Below, one piece after another: positions 20,446 through 31,190 of a stretch of 45,898 nt of DNA (positions are counted from its first letter, which is position 1; each line of letters starts with the position of its first letter). The notes under the pieces were generated by a model. That model was given only the letters and a program-made list of their open reading frames with translations. It did no database searches and was not told the DNA's origin. A program made the position numbers and the translations under genes. Source of the stretch: Mastigamoeba balamuthi (Eukaryota; Evosea; Mastigamoebida; Mastigamoebidae); assembly GCA_902651635.1 (NCBI GenBank), contig CACRSC010000084.1, positions 886,862 to 932,759 of the forward strand, read 5' to 3'.

Positions 20446-21469
20446 ATGTCGAAGAGCAGGTTCGAGTACGTCAAGCAGTTTGAGCAGCAGACCGACACGC
20501 TGCTGCTGCCCAACTGCTTCCTCGTCGTGCGCGTCGACGGCCGCGCGTTCCACCGGTTCGCTGCGGCTCACAAGTACCGGCGGCCCAACGACGAGCGCGG
20601 CATCGGCCTCATGAACCGCTGCGCCGAGCGCGTCATGCGCGAGTTCCCGGACATCTTCGTCGCCTACGGGGAGTCGGACGAGTACTCGTTTGTCTTCCGC
20701 CGCAACACGACTCTCTACAGCCGCCGACAGTTGTGCGTTACACCGGCCGGCAGATCCATCTATCTTGGCCGCAGAGATACCATGCGATATCTCGATTCCC
20801 GTATCCTACTTTGATTTCTGCCGCCTGGAATCAAACAAATTTGGGCGAAACACAAAATTTCGTACCAACGACGAACAGTGGCCACGCCCCGTCGGCTGAA
20901 ATCAACCAACCAACCGTGCACCCGGCTGACGCCACTGCGACCCTGCATGCAGCAAGTATCTCTCGTACGTGGTGTCGCTGTTCAGCTCGAGCTTCGTGTA
21001 CCACTGGAAGGAGTTCTTCGGCGACGAGGAGCTGCAGTACGCGCCGTGCTTTGACGCGCGCGTGGTCTGCTACCCGACGCTGCGCAACATGCGCGACTAC
21101 CTGAGCTGGCGCCAGGCCGACACGCACATCAACAACCTCTACAACACCTGCTTCTGGGCCCTCGTGCAGCAGGACAACAAGACCCCCACCGAGGCCGAGC
21201 AGATCCTCCGCGTAAGCGCCCCCTCCCAGCACCTCCCGGCGGGCCTGACGAGGAGGGCGCAGGTGACCGACTCGGGGGCCAAGAACGAGATGCTGTTCAC
21301 GCAGTTCAAGACCAACTACAACGAGCTGCCGGCCGTGTACCGCAAGGGCAGCGTTCTCGTCTGGGAGAGGACGGAGGAGGGCGCGTCGGTGGTCACGCTG
21401 CACGAGGACATCATCGGGAACGGGTTCTGGGACGCGAGACCCGAGCTGCTCAAGGGCCAGCAGGACTGA
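20446..21469 (+). CDS. THG1: tRNA-His guanylyltransferase (Thg1)
   Basis: Exons 20446-20729, 20953-21211 and 21263-21469 give 249 residues with closed phases. The protein begins with MSKSRFEYVKQFE and carries the Thg1 catalytic features: VRVDGRAFHRF with the metal-binding Asp, and YGESDEYSFVF with the second Asp. Further conserved blocks are FDARVVCYP, YLSWRQADTHINNLYNTCFW and KTPTEAEQIL. Thg1 adds the extra 5' guanosine (G-1) to tRNA-His. Length is close to that of yeast and human enzymes. The first intron is unusually long for this window (223 nt) and AT-rich. Confidence 0.95.
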
Positions 21470-22374
21470 GAGCCACCGCTGGGGGCGGTCCTGCTGCCCT
21501 CCGCCCACCGCAAAAGCAAGAGGGGAATAGAGAGCAACAACGGGGGTTCCAGTGGCCGTGGCCCCACTCAACCAACGCACGCGCTGCAGAGAGGAAAGGG
21601 ACCGCCACTCTCGGCTCACCGTCTCAGCGGATAAGGCACGTAGGGAACCGGTGGATAATCGATGTTCGTCGCCAAGGCAATGGGCCGGTTGGCGCAGATA
21701 AGTCGACACCGACGACGAAGATCGACGAGCCCTGCTGGCCCTCGAGCCGTCGGGAGCAGCCTGCTGCTGGGCGTGTGCGGCAGTGAGTGCCACGCCACGC
21801 CACGCCTCGGCAGCACCAAACACCTGACAATGGGTCTGAAGGTGAGTTGGAAAAATCCGGCAATACTCCCTACACCGGGCTCGGGCTCTCATCTTCGTGC
21901 AGCGCGCTCGCATCCCTCGACCCAATGCTTTACCGTGGTGTGAATGGACCACCAGCCCTCCTCGATCGAGTCCAGGATGGCAAGATAAGGCAGGCGCCTT
22001 GGTATCTGGGCGGCTTTTTCTTGGCGAATGTGCTGTCTGGGGTCTCAAAGCCCTGTGACGCCCACGAGGGCCGTCTGCCGTTGCCGAGACCAATTTGGAG
22101 ATTGCTGTACGCCACCCAGCTGAGGGTCCCGGCGGAGAGGGGGTGGTGGGAGTGCGAGACGAGAGAGAGAGGGGCAGAGGGAATTCGCATAAGATCACGG
22201 TTAATGCGCGGTGATGTCAAGACACCGCCCTCAACCCGCACCACCGGCGGTTTTCCTGCTCGGAAACGTCACCGGCTCACCGGTTGACTTCTGCCCGAGC
22301 CGGGCCCTTCATCGCATTCATTTCTCAACCAGTGTGACCAACAACACAGCAGCAACTCATCCAACACGACAAAA
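21470..22374. other. 0.9-kb region without a supported gene
   Basis: Between THG1 and the secreted-protein gene I find no exon chain that closes. An ATG at about 21831 (ATGGGTCTGAAG) is followed at once by a perfect GTGAGT donor, so a small spliced gene is possible. The downstream frames do not look like protein, and I do not call it. A short GA repeat lies near 22160. Confidence 0.4.
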
Positions 22375-23530
22375 ATGCTGATGCACCGCGTCGCTCTCGT
22401 GTCTCTCTGCGTGGTCGCCATGGCATGGGCCTTCGAGCTGCCGTTTGTACCGCGCAACTGGACGGACCTGGACCCCGTCGACGCGCACTGGCGCAGGATA
22501 GGCGAGAAGCCCCTCGCAACGCACCTCACCAAGGGGTCATGGTTCTACTCGCTCAGCGCGGAGGCGGCCGCCCACGTCCACCGCGAGGTCTTCGAGGCCA
22601 AGGCCCACGCCGGGGCCGAGGCGATGGTCGCGTGTACGCAGAACACTCGCATCCTTGGCTATACCGACACAAACTGCGTGGTGCAGACGCCGCCGTCTCC
22701 ACGGACACGGTGACCCCCACCGTCCCGGTCACTGCCTACCTCTTCTTCGATGCTGATGCACTTGCCGGAGTGTGAGCAGCCCCGCGCACTGCTTGATCCC
22801 ACTCAAACGTGTGCCGTCCAGCGGTCTGAACCTCAACGACCTGGCACACGCTCACGCGGAGGCTGCCGTCGGTGCTGTGGCGATGGTGTACGAGGGCCTC
22901 ACCGAGCTCGACGACCAGGGCAACGAGGTCTCGCACAAGTCCTTCATGTCCAAGAAGCACCTCGGTGGCGACGGCGGTATGACGTGGGTGGAGGACGACC
23001 ACGGCGACTCCGCGGACCACCCGGGGGCCAAGTTCTACCGCATCAAGGGCACCGACGCCAGCAGCGACCTGACGGTGTTCTTCACGTGGATCGTCACCAG
23101 CGTGCCGGGCTACACTCTCTACGGCAACACCGTGGTGGTGCCCAAGGCCTTCGAGACGGTCGTCGAGATCCGCAACTACCCCTACGCCTCCCAGGGCAAC
23201 AGGCTGCGCCTGCGCGTGCTGGGGGCCAACGCGCACGCCGAGGCGCAGGCGGGGGCGTTCGTGAGCCAGAGGGGGGCCAGGGCGTACGCCGAGGCCGGGG
23301 TGAGGGCGACGGTGAACGGGGTGGCTGCGGTGTGCGAGGCAGGGGCGTGGGTGGACTACACCCTCGACGCGCTCAAGAAGCTGAGCGAGGGAGTGCTGAA
23401 CCCGTTCCACGGGTCGTGGGACAGAGACGACGTCAGGCGCATCGACATCGAGTTCCCGTCGGGCGCGCAGGTGATCGTGTACGACCCTGTGCTGGCCACG
23501 GGAACCAGCCCTTACACCCTGAGCATCTGA
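22375..23530 (+). CDS. Secreted protein, unrecognised
   Basis: Exons 22375-22631 and 22822-23530 (donor GTGTAC, phase 2) give 321 residues. The N-terminus is a signal peptide: MLMHRVALVSLCVVAMAWA. The mature part has an Ala/His/Glu-rich segment (HAHAEAAVGAV), a mixed beta-like region (FYRIKGTD, YTLYGNTVVVPKAFETVVEI) and a second Ala-rich stretch, then ends …TGTSPYTLSI. I do not recognise a family. The repeated AHAEA phrase on both sides of the central region hints at an internal duplication. Confidence 0.7.
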
Positions 23531-23777
23531 GCAGCCGATCTCTCTCTCCCCGAAGTGCCTGTGCAGCCGAGTTCCTATTTGTATAAACAGTGTGACACTC
23601 GGCGTTGCACATCTCTCCTTTCAAGTTGTCTTAGTGTGCATTTCTTTGATCTCTGCCCCCCCCCCTGACACGGCACCTCTCTGTAGGGATCGGACTGAAA
23701 ATGCTATCGAGAAAGAGAAAGCGCCAGTGAAAGCACCATAGAGTGTACCTGAAACAAACAACAAAAGAAACAAAAGA

Positions 23778-23849
23778 TGGTCCCACCAGGTATTGATCCT
23801 GGAACCCTCGACACGTCAAGTCGATGTGATGCCACTACACCATGAGACC
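23778..23849 (-). tRNA. tRNA-Val (anticodon GAC)
   Basis: The 72-nt reverse strand folds as a cloverleaf: acceptor GGTCTCA/TGGGACC with discriminator A, A-box TGGTGTAGTGG, anticodon stem TCGAC/GTCGA with loop TTGACGT, and T stem CCAGG/CCTGG. The anticodon is GAC (Val, codons GUC/GUU). A TCTTTTG run follows as a Pol III terminator. The T loop is ATCAATA, so positions 54 and 60 are A, a feature normally seen in eukaryotic initiator tRNAs, and the B-box departs from GGTTCRANTCC. Eukaryotes usually decode these Val codons with an AAC (inosine) tRNA, so this one is unusual. No intron; CCA is not encoded. Confidence 0.85.
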
Positions 23850-24058
23850 ATTTCACGAGAGACCAATGACCCGGACAGGTTAACAGCCTGGCGAGTTGCT
23901 CCAGCTCATCTACCCGAAGATCGAGTCCGGTCGTCTCAGGCTTTCCTTTCGCTGTCATTTGACTTTCAGATACCAGTTCTAATGGGTGGCGACCACCTTT
24001 GTGAAATCATGCCAATCAACCAAGGAAACTCAACCGAGGAGGCTCCCACAGCAGTGGG

Positions 24059-25968
24059 TCAGCTGGTCGCTGAGCTCTGGACGAACCTGTCCGCCAGGAA
24101 TCCTTCGACCTCCTTCCTCTGCTCGGGGCTAGCGGCCCCGCTCTGCCGGACGCACTTGGGGCACCTGCACAGGAACCCGTACTGGCCGACCAGCGCCCTC
24201 TGGCGGAGCACCCACTCGGCCGACTGGTCGACGTACGAGATGGTGACCTCCTCGCCAGCCGCGATGTCGCGCGCCGCAACGAACCTCAGAGTGTTGCCCG
24301 TGTCGAGGCTGCCCTCCCAGGCGGCCGAGGGCTCGCACGAGTGGTTGAACATGCTGCCCGTCGTCATCAGCGCCACGCCGACGTCGGCCATCCGCGCGCC
24401 GGGCCTGTTGGGGCGCAGGGCGATGGCGTTGTTGTCCACTGCCGCTCGCAGGTCCATCATCGTGCTGAACGTGATGCCCGGGTCGAGGCTGAGCGGCCTG
24501 CCCAGCGCCGCCGTGATGCCCTCGAACATCGCGATCATCCCGTGCGCCTGCAGCACCAGGTGGGGCCTGGGGGCGCCCGCCGCGTGGTCCGTGCAGCGGC
24601 AGAGGTGCGAGAACGGCGGCACGTCCGCCGGGGCTGCAGGCAGAGCGCTGCCCGGCATCCTCGGGAGCGCAGAGAGCAGCGCGGCCCCGACAACCTTCCA
24701 CATGACCAGGGGGCTCAGCCCCGACGCCGTGGTGCTCCTGTCGACGAGGGCCTCGAGGACCTCGAGCCTCTTGCCGCAGAGCGGCGAGTGGTACGCCCCG
24801 TGGGCCTCCTTCTCGCACTCGGGGCTGCAGTAGAGCCTCCCGCACGAGCCCCTGCAGGGCCACGGCCGCCTGGGCAGCGCCGCGAGGCAGTGGTAGCACC
24901 GCGCCCTGTCGCGCACCGCGCAGACGACCACGCGCTCCGTGTAGAGCGTCTGGCCCGCGCGCACCCTCTTGGTAGCGAACACGCCGACGCCGCCCCTCGG
25001 CGACTCGCGCAGGGCCACCGGCCAGCGCTCCAGCGCGGGGCCCAGCGCAGCTATGACGCGGGCGGGCTCCCTGTCGGGCCGACCGCACGTGGTCCGCAGC
25101 GGGAGGTCCATCCGCACGCTCGGGATCCTCACGGGGTCCTCTGCAAGGCCCCGGGCGCTGGGCACGCACTCGACCCGCAGCGACCGCCACTCCTCCTGCG
25201 CCCGGGCGTGCGCGGCCTCGCACCTCCGGGCGGCGGCCAGCAGCTCGCCGGGGGGCACAGGTGCCCCGGGGGCCTCGCAGACGGGGGCCCCCAGCGCGCG
25301 AGCTGCAGGCAGCGCTCGTAGAGCACCGCGGCGCTGTCGAACCACCGCAGCGCCTCCTCCACGCGCGCCACCCGCAGCAGCGCCCGCGACGCCGCCTCGG
25401 GCTGCCGCAGCCCCGCGCAGAGGTCCGCCCCGCGCATCGCGTCGCTGAGGGCGTCCGCCAGCTCGCCGAGCCCCTGCAGCGCCTCCGAGCGCCTCGTCCA
25501 CAGCACCCAGCGGGCGGGGCACTCGTCCACAGCGACGCTCAGCGCCCGCGCGGCCCCGCGGGGGTCGCCCAGCCGCGCGAGGTCGTCTGCGAGGGCGCAG
25601 TGGGCGTCGGCGAGGAGGTCGAGGGCCTGGGGCTCGAGTGCCGAGCCCCGCGCGGCGGCGCAGCAGCGGAGGGCGGCGGCAGCGGCGGCGTGGAGGTCGC
25701 CTGCAGCGGCGAGGGCGCGGGAGAGGCGGTGCGAGGCCTTGGCAGAGGCGGCGGAGGAGGCGGGGCACAGCCGCGCGCACTCGCGGGCGTCCGAGGCGGC
25801 GCCGGCAGCGTCGCCGAGGAGGAGGCGGGCGGCGGAGCGGTTGGACCAGAGGGCGTGGGAGGCGGGGCAGAGGGCCAGCGCCCGCGTGTAGAGCTCGCAG
25901 GCAGCGCGGGCGTCGCCCCCCCGCAGCGCCGCGTTGCCCTCCCCCTGCAGCTCCGTCGCCCTCTCCAT
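24059..25968 (-). pseudogene. TPR-MYND-SET protein B, frameshifted copy
   Basis: The ATG at 25968 opens an Ala-rich TPR region almost identical to gene A for about 155 codons, then divergent. Near 25283-25300, a run of G and C, the TPR frame ends and the MYND-SET part continues one base out of register. That part is otherwise complete: GGVGVFATKRV, MYND cysteines CYHC…CRGSCG…YCSPEC, GSMFNHSC, GEEVTISYV, CRCPKC, with a stop at 24059. It keeps the NHSC Asn lost in gene A. A one-base homopolymer sequencing error would also explain the shift, so the gene could be intact in reality. No intron fits. Confidence 0.7.
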
Positions 25969-26130
25969 CCCTGCTCTGTGTGTGTGGCCCGGTGTGTGCT
26001 CGTCGCCTGCTCGCGGTGGTGCGGGGGCTGTGGGGCTTTGGGCTCTGCGCTCTGCGCAACGCGTCAACGATTTCTTGGGGCCTCGACGTCACCCGATGCC
26101 CTCCGTGACGTCGAGCGATATCGGCACAGA
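25969..26130 (-). promoter_or_regulatory. Promoter of TPR-MYND-SET gene B, copy of the gene A promoter
   Basis: Read on the minus strand, two GATATC motifs precede the same inverted repeat (CTCGACGTCAC / GTGACGTCGAG), then GTTGACGCGTTGCGCAGAG and a CA-rich leader, in the same order and spacing as upstream of gene A (11611-11785). The match is near-perfect and extends into the coding region. Confidence 0.55.
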
Positions 26131-26325
26131 TATCTGTCGCGTGCACCAGCAGCGGCGCAAGGCCAAGAACTGCAACGCCAAAGGTTGGTCTCACAGACAA
26201 GCCCAAGCCCCGGCATGAGGCTGGAGGGGCCGCTGACAACATGTGTTCACTGCGATGACAAAAACCGAGGTTCTACTTTCGACAACTGGCAATCAAACTG
26301 CAAATCCGCAGAGTATCATCCATGC

Positions 26326-26487
26326 TCAGGTGCTCATCGTGGCCTCCTTCGCCGCCGTCGCCGTCTGCGGGTCGCCCGTCGTCCTCGTCCTGCTCGGGGC
26401 CTGGGCCAGCGCCTTGCGTGTCTTGAGGGCGCGAAGGTGGCGCCTCCTGGCGGTCTCTGTGCTGACCTCGCTGACTTGGGCCGAACA
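26326..26487 (-). pseudogene. 3' fragment of the TTGDPQ/KST gene family (copy 1)
   Basis: The minus strand encodes about 53 codons (AQVSEVSTETARRRHLRALK… TRTTGDPQTATAAKEATMST stop). These match the C-terminus of the intact family member at 31191-32306. Upstream (higher coordinates) the similarity ends abruptly, and no start or signal is present, so this is a 5'-truncated copy. It lies just upstream of TPR-MYND-SET gene B, on the same strand. Confidence 0.55.
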
Positions 26488-26499
26488 GTCCGCACGCCT

Positions 26500-27330
26500 T
26501 CACGAGCGATGCCGACGAGCCTCTTTCACTCGCCCTGCGGAGGGCTGCGCGAGAGGGGGTGAGTGGCTGTGTGTGCGGGGAAGGGACACGGGCAGACAGC
26601 GGCATGAAGCAACGCCGTCACACAGACGCGGGGAGGGGAGCCACCAGCCTCTAACTGTGGGACACAGACGCAGGGAAACCCCGCCCCCCTCCAAGCTCCT
26701 CCAGCGCGCCCGCCACTTGCACTGCCGTCAGACAGTATGCATGGGCGCGGTTGCCCACTCCTCCAGTGGGTCCTCCACATGATCCGTCCGCCAGGTTTGG
26801 GTCGCGGGCAGGGGAGGACTGAGTGGCGAGGGATGGGGGAGGCAGCCCCCGGCGGGCCCGCGGCGCGCGCGTCAGCAGGACAGGGGAGGACTGCGGGTGC
26901 CCCTCCAGCGCAGGCCTCGTCGCAGGGCTGGGGGCGGTCGGCAGGTTAACCCGCTGCCCCCCAGCGCGGCCGCGAGTCAACAGCCCAGGGGAGGACTCCA
27001 CCCGCTCCTCCAGCGCGCCCCTCTTCGCGGCCGCAAGCCCCCGGTACGTACGCGCGGCGGCGTAGTACGGACGGTGTAACAGGCAGACAATCACGGGTTC
27101 ACCGGGGACCAGGTGGTGTTCTACATACACGCACACACACAACGCACAACAGCGGCGCAATTGCACGCGGGCACGCGCGGGCAAGCGAACACCACACAGC
27201 ACTCCCACCACCCTCTCTTTGCAGTGTGCCGTGATGGGCGCACCGTTGCTTCTGCTGTGGCGTGGCCGGGAAGTGGCGCAGCGGGTCGGCGTGACGGGAC
27301 ACTTTCGGGGCCAGGGCGTAGTCGCCGAGA
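26500..27330. repeat. Degenerate tandem minisatellite and non-coding region
   Basis: Three imperfect units of about 70-100 bp share CAGGGGAGGACT (near 26809, 26879 and 26983), followed by CTCCAGCGC-type sequence. A related stretch occurs near 26690. Minus-strand frames read repeated SSP.LLTR phrases, but composition and the lack of start context argue against a gene. A CA-rich stretch lies at 27125-27140. Confidence 0.45.
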
Positions 27331-27639
27331 GGTTATGAGCTCTCGTCGGATGACCACTTCGAACGCGGACTCGGGAACTTGGGGCTCGGGCGACACGAGT
27401 CGCAGTACTTCCGAGCTGTTGCAGCGGCCTCCGAGAGCGGCGGCTGGTCGTCTGGCGCGGCGCGGCTCCTTGGGGGGGGGATGAAGTGCTCACGAGGAGA
27501 GAGAGGCTCAAAAGAGTCCCCCCACGTCACATGCGGCCACGTGGAACGTGAAAAGTTGAGAAAAAGGAAGGAAAAGTTCAGTGGCATTGAGATTCGTGAA
27601 CGTGGACGCACCTGGAGCTTCGAGGAAGTCTCCTACGTG

Positions 27640-27700
27640 ACGTCGCGCGATATCGGCACTGATATCTCTGCCCAGTGTCGCTCCGCCAAGAAGTGTACCA
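27640..27700 (-). promoter_or_regulatory. Orphan copy of the TPR-MYND-SET promoter element
   Basis: The minus strand reads AGATATCAGTGCCGATATCG followed by CGCGACGTCAC, matching the paired GATATC plus GACGTCAC of gene B's promoter. The match stops right after GACGTCAC; no TPR gene follows. It is the edge of a duplicated block that also carries a second TTGDPQ/KST fragment. An 84-codon frame (27342-27593, -) follows but is not convincing. Confidence 0.45.
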
Positions 27701-27868
27701 CCACCTGTTGGTCTCACAGACAAGCCCAAGCCCCGGCAGGGAGCTCGTGGGGCCGCGGACGACGTGATGGAATATCAAGAGTATGTACACACACTGCGAT
27801 GACGACATCCACGCAATACTGTCTACTACAGGCAATCAAATTGACATTCCGCAGAGTATTTTCCGTGG

Positions 27869-28305
27869 TCAGGTGCTCTTCCAGGCCTCCTTCGCCGCCG
27901 TCGCCGACTGCGGGTCGCCCGTCGTCCTGGTTCTTCTCAGGGCCTGGGTCGTCGCCTTGTGCGTCCGGAGGGCGTGAACGTGGCGCCTCCTGGTGGTCTC
28001 TGTGATGACCTCGCTGACCTCGGCTGCCGTAGTGCTGCTGGCGCAGGACGAGGTCGCCGCCTGCGGATCGCGGGCCTTGTCGATGGGCTTCTGGTGCGTC
28101 GCCGTCGGCGTGGTCTCCTCGGGGACCGAGACGACACCGGTGACAACCGCGCTCGACTTGCCCGAGACGTGGGCAGCAACCTGCAGCGCGACGGGGGCAC
28201 TGAGGGACCTCGGGGTGTACCCGCTGACTACCCTGTCCGCCAGCGTCACCGCTGCGAGCTCCAGGGCGATCAGGGCCACGAGGGCGTTCACCGTCCTTGT
28301 CCGCC
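27869..28305 (-). pseudogene. 5'-truncated copy 2 of the TTGDPQ/KST family
   Basis: About 140 codons (NALVALIALELAAVTLADRV … TRTTGDPQSATAAKEAWKST stop) parallel the C-terminal half of the intact member (TLVALIAPELAAVTLADSV …). At its 5' edge the frame breaks within the ADKD/ADKED segment by a 4-base difference, and no membrane exons precede it. Copies 1 and 2 also share several hundred bases 3' of the gene, including TTGGTCTCACAGACAAGCCC, so they arose by segmental duplication. Confidence 0.5.
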
Positions 28306-29401
28306 TTCAAGACTATCCCAGACGATCACCGCCGCTGCATGGTCAATGACCTCAAGTTTGCTCCTAGACGTTCATCAGCCCCTCACGTCAAACCTCACTT
28401 CACCCACTCAGCCGAACACAATGATATGCAGAAGCCGAGGACTGGCCCTGCCCAGTTGGCTGGCTTTCGACCTGCGGGTGGGTTAGTTCTCACTATTGTT
28501 CGCGTGTACCCCGTGCAATCGCCTCCTTGCATCGCGTGTCGTGGCCCTACAGCTCTTGCGTGAGAAAGCCCTTTCGGTTGCTCGTCAGCACCAGCTCTCT
28601 GAATCGCCACAACTCGTCGCACACGAGAACGGTACTCCCACTGAAATCTCACCCAACAGGGCGTTTGAACATTTCTTTTTTATTGACGATGTTGCCATGA
28701 TATTTTTCAACCGCCAGCTACTTCTGCGCCGACCCCGCGACCTCAACACTGCGGTTGCGGCAGCGCTGTGATGCTGGAGTCCTGTGGTGCACAGCCATCA
28801 GGCCCCCAGGCCCCCGCAATCCTGGCCGATGCCGGACTTCGCCTTAGCCTACCATAAGGTGGCAATATTCATAAATGGATTTATCGTTGACAGACAAGCC
28901 CTTGTGGCTCGAGGGGCACAGCGACCTCCCGCGACTGCATGTGGGGCCCTCTGCGGGTGGTGGGAGGTGGGGCGGGCACAATAGCGAAGGCACCAGCCCA
29001 ATCAGATCGCGCCCGGGGTATGTCGGTAAATTGCGCCCATTCAGTGAACGAGCTCTCGAGGTGTACCACGGTGGGGCCCGGCGAGCACTAGAGGACCGCA
29101 ATAGAGAAGAGGGAAACGCCGTACCTAGTAAGCTGTCAGGGTCTCGGAGCCCACGATGAAGATTCGGGCCAGCAATTTGAGGAGCCTGGATTGATACCGG
29201 GAAACTGAAAAACCGAACGAATACCCACTTTCGCATGCGAAAATACGTAGGCGTGATGTCATCGAGCTGCCAAATATAACTGGCGGTGTTAGTTAGTTCG
29301 CTTCATTTTCTTATTGACCGCAACCCCCACACTCGGCCCCCCATACTCATTCCCCTCACCCCCGCCAACAAAAAACACCTCCTGGTAATCAAATTCCCGC
29401 G
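28306..29401. other. 1.1-kb region without a supported gene
   Basis: I see no closing exon chain, tRNA or clear repeat here. Composition becomes AT-richer towards 29200-29400, which probably holds the promoter and leader of the coiled-coil gene starting at 29402. TTCCCGCG directly precedes that ATG. Confidence 0.4.
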
Positions 29402-30676
29402 ATGCTGCCCCTCGACCGCCACGCGCAGCCCCACTCCACCATGCTCGGCTCCCAGAACATCTCCCGCGACTCCTCGGAGATCCTCGCCTGTCGCAGCAGC
29501 TGCCCGCCGTCGCCTCCCTTCGCCGTCGTCCACGATCCTCTCTCGCAGGAGTGTTGCGCCGATCTCGGCTGCCCGACGCCTTCGGAAACTCAGCAGCACG
29601 GCCTGACCCTCGCCGCCGCGGCGCCTCAGAGGCACAACGAGCACGACATCCCGCCATCGCCGCCCCAGCATCACGATGCGCTCGACACGATCGCCGCGAT
29701 AGAGGGAACCCTCGAGAGGCAGCGGGAGGCCAGAGCGGAGATCGAAAAAGAGCTCCAGAAGCACATCGCGAACCTCAAGATGGAGCTCTCCGTTGCGAAC
29801 CAGAGGCTCGAGAACGCCAAGGTCGAGTTGGAGCTCAGCAAGAAGCTCAACGGCGACACCCAGAAAGAGCTCGAGCGCGCCGTCGACAAGATTTCTGCCC
29901 TCACCGACCGCGTCACCAGAGACAACGTCCAGATCTGTCAGATGGCTCGCGGCCTGGAGTCCCTCAACATTGAGACGCGCAAGCAGACGGACCACCTGAA
30001 CCAGATGGAGGCCCAGAGGGTCAGGGACGCGGCCGTGTTCCAGGCCAAGATCAAGGAGCTCGAGGCCGAGGTCGAGGAGGCGCACAGCAAGAAGGCCGAG
30101 GCCGAGACCCACAGCAAGCAGCGCGCAATTGAGATGGCAAGCAGGCTCGAAGGCGAGCTCGGGCGTGCAACTGCCCGCATCAGGACTCTCTCCGACCACG
30201 CCCGTGTCGACGACAAGCGCATCAAGGCAATGAAGAGCGAGCTGGCGCAGGTCAAGGGTGCCCTCGACTTCTCGGAGCACGCTCGCAGCGCAGCAGTGGC
30301 CGAGAGGGACACCGCCGTGGCGCAGGTGGAGCAGGGCCATAGGCTCGTCCACCAAATCAACACGAAGCTGGACGACGTGACGACAGCACTCAAGGCGGAA
30401 GCGACGAGGAGCGCGGAGATCGCTGCCAAGGCCCGCGAGAGTGAGGCGCTTGCGCTGAGCCTCCAAGCCCAACTCGACGCGGCCAACCACCAGGCCCTCC
30501 TGCCGAAGCCCGCTCTGCGGGACGAGAACGCGAAGGACCCGAACACCCTCGTAAGCCAGCCTGTGGGAAAGGTCATGACCTCGGCAGCTCCCAGCAAGGG
30601 CCAGCCGCAGTACTCCGCTCGTGTGCTTCAAAGCATGGGGTTGCTTCCCCGCAGGAGTCAGTGCCACGACAAGTGA
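29402..30676 (+). CDS. Long coiled-coil protein, unrecognised
   Basis: A single uninterrupted frame of 424 residues. About 95 N-terminal residues are polar and low-complexity; then a near-continuous coiled coil covers roughly residues 97-365 with heptads and many Glu/Lys/Arg (EIEKELQKHIANLKMELSV, KIKELEAEVEEAHSKKAEAE). The C-terminus is basic and non-helical. A second ATG at 29441 could be the start. Such proteins often serve as cytoskeletal, centrosomal or tethering scaffolds, but nothing here identifies a specific one. Its end is convergent with the TTGDPQ/KST gene. Confidence 0.75.
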   Translation: MLPLDRHAQPHSTMLGSQNISRDSSEILACRSSCPPSPPFAVVHDPLSQECCADLGCPTPSETQQHGLTLAAAAPQRHNEHDIPPSPPQHHDALDTIAAIEGTLERQREARAEIEKELQKHIANLKMELSVANQRLENAKVELELSKKLNGDTQKELERAVDKISALTDRVTRDNVQICQMARGLESLNIETRKQTDHLNQMEAQRVRDAAVFQAKIKELEAEVEEAHSKKAEAETHSKQRAIEMASRLEGELGRATARIRTLSDHARVDDKRIKAMKSELAQVKGALDFSEHARSAAVAERDTAVAQVEQGHRLVHQINTKLDDVTTALKAEATRSAEIAAKARESEALALSLQAQLDAANHQALLPKPALRDENAKDPNTLVSQPVGKVMTSAAPSKGQPQYSARVLQSMGLLPRRSQCHDK

Positions 30677-31190
30677 GTTGTGCTAATCCTCAAACAGCGG
30701 GGTTCTGTGGCAGCTTGGAATCAGACCATCGGTATGAGTACTTTGATGACCGGCAGCCCACACGCACAATCACAGCACAATCATCACTCTACGCATCTGG
30801 AAATCCGATGAATAGCACACGTTGACCAGACAATCGTGAGTGGCTGAGCAACAGGAGTCTGCGGAATATTGCTGAAGCTCGTGCTCGTGTGGCCACAGAA
30901 CAGACCCACCGGGAGGTGTCCGAAGCAGGTTGCACAGCCAGTGCCAAAAGGGGCTCGAGGTCTGTTCAGATCGCACGCTTTACGCGTGTCGCCCTTCGCC
31001 CTGCAACACCGATCTTGTGCGCGTGTTCATCTCACGTAACATACATTCATGCAGGAGCCAAAACAGAGGCTGCGGGTTCACCACAGGTGCTCATGAATCA
31101 ACTTGAAAGCACCCCATGTTGACGGCTCCCAACTCCTCTACGGATACATGCAAACACCTGGGGGTGCGACCTGCACCACAGATGTCGCGG

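Noticed and set aside
21831-22080. Tiny spliced gene starting MGLK with a perfect GTGAGT donor
   Set aside because: The only reachable acceptor leads to a short frame with unnatural composition; not supported without transcript data.
23778-23849. tRNA on the plus strand
   Set aside because: Only the minus strand gives U33, A/B boxes in order and a downstream T run.
27342-27593. 84-codon minus-strand gene after the orphan promoter
   Set aside because: Position is suggestive, but sequence looks non-coding; mentioned only as a hypothesis.
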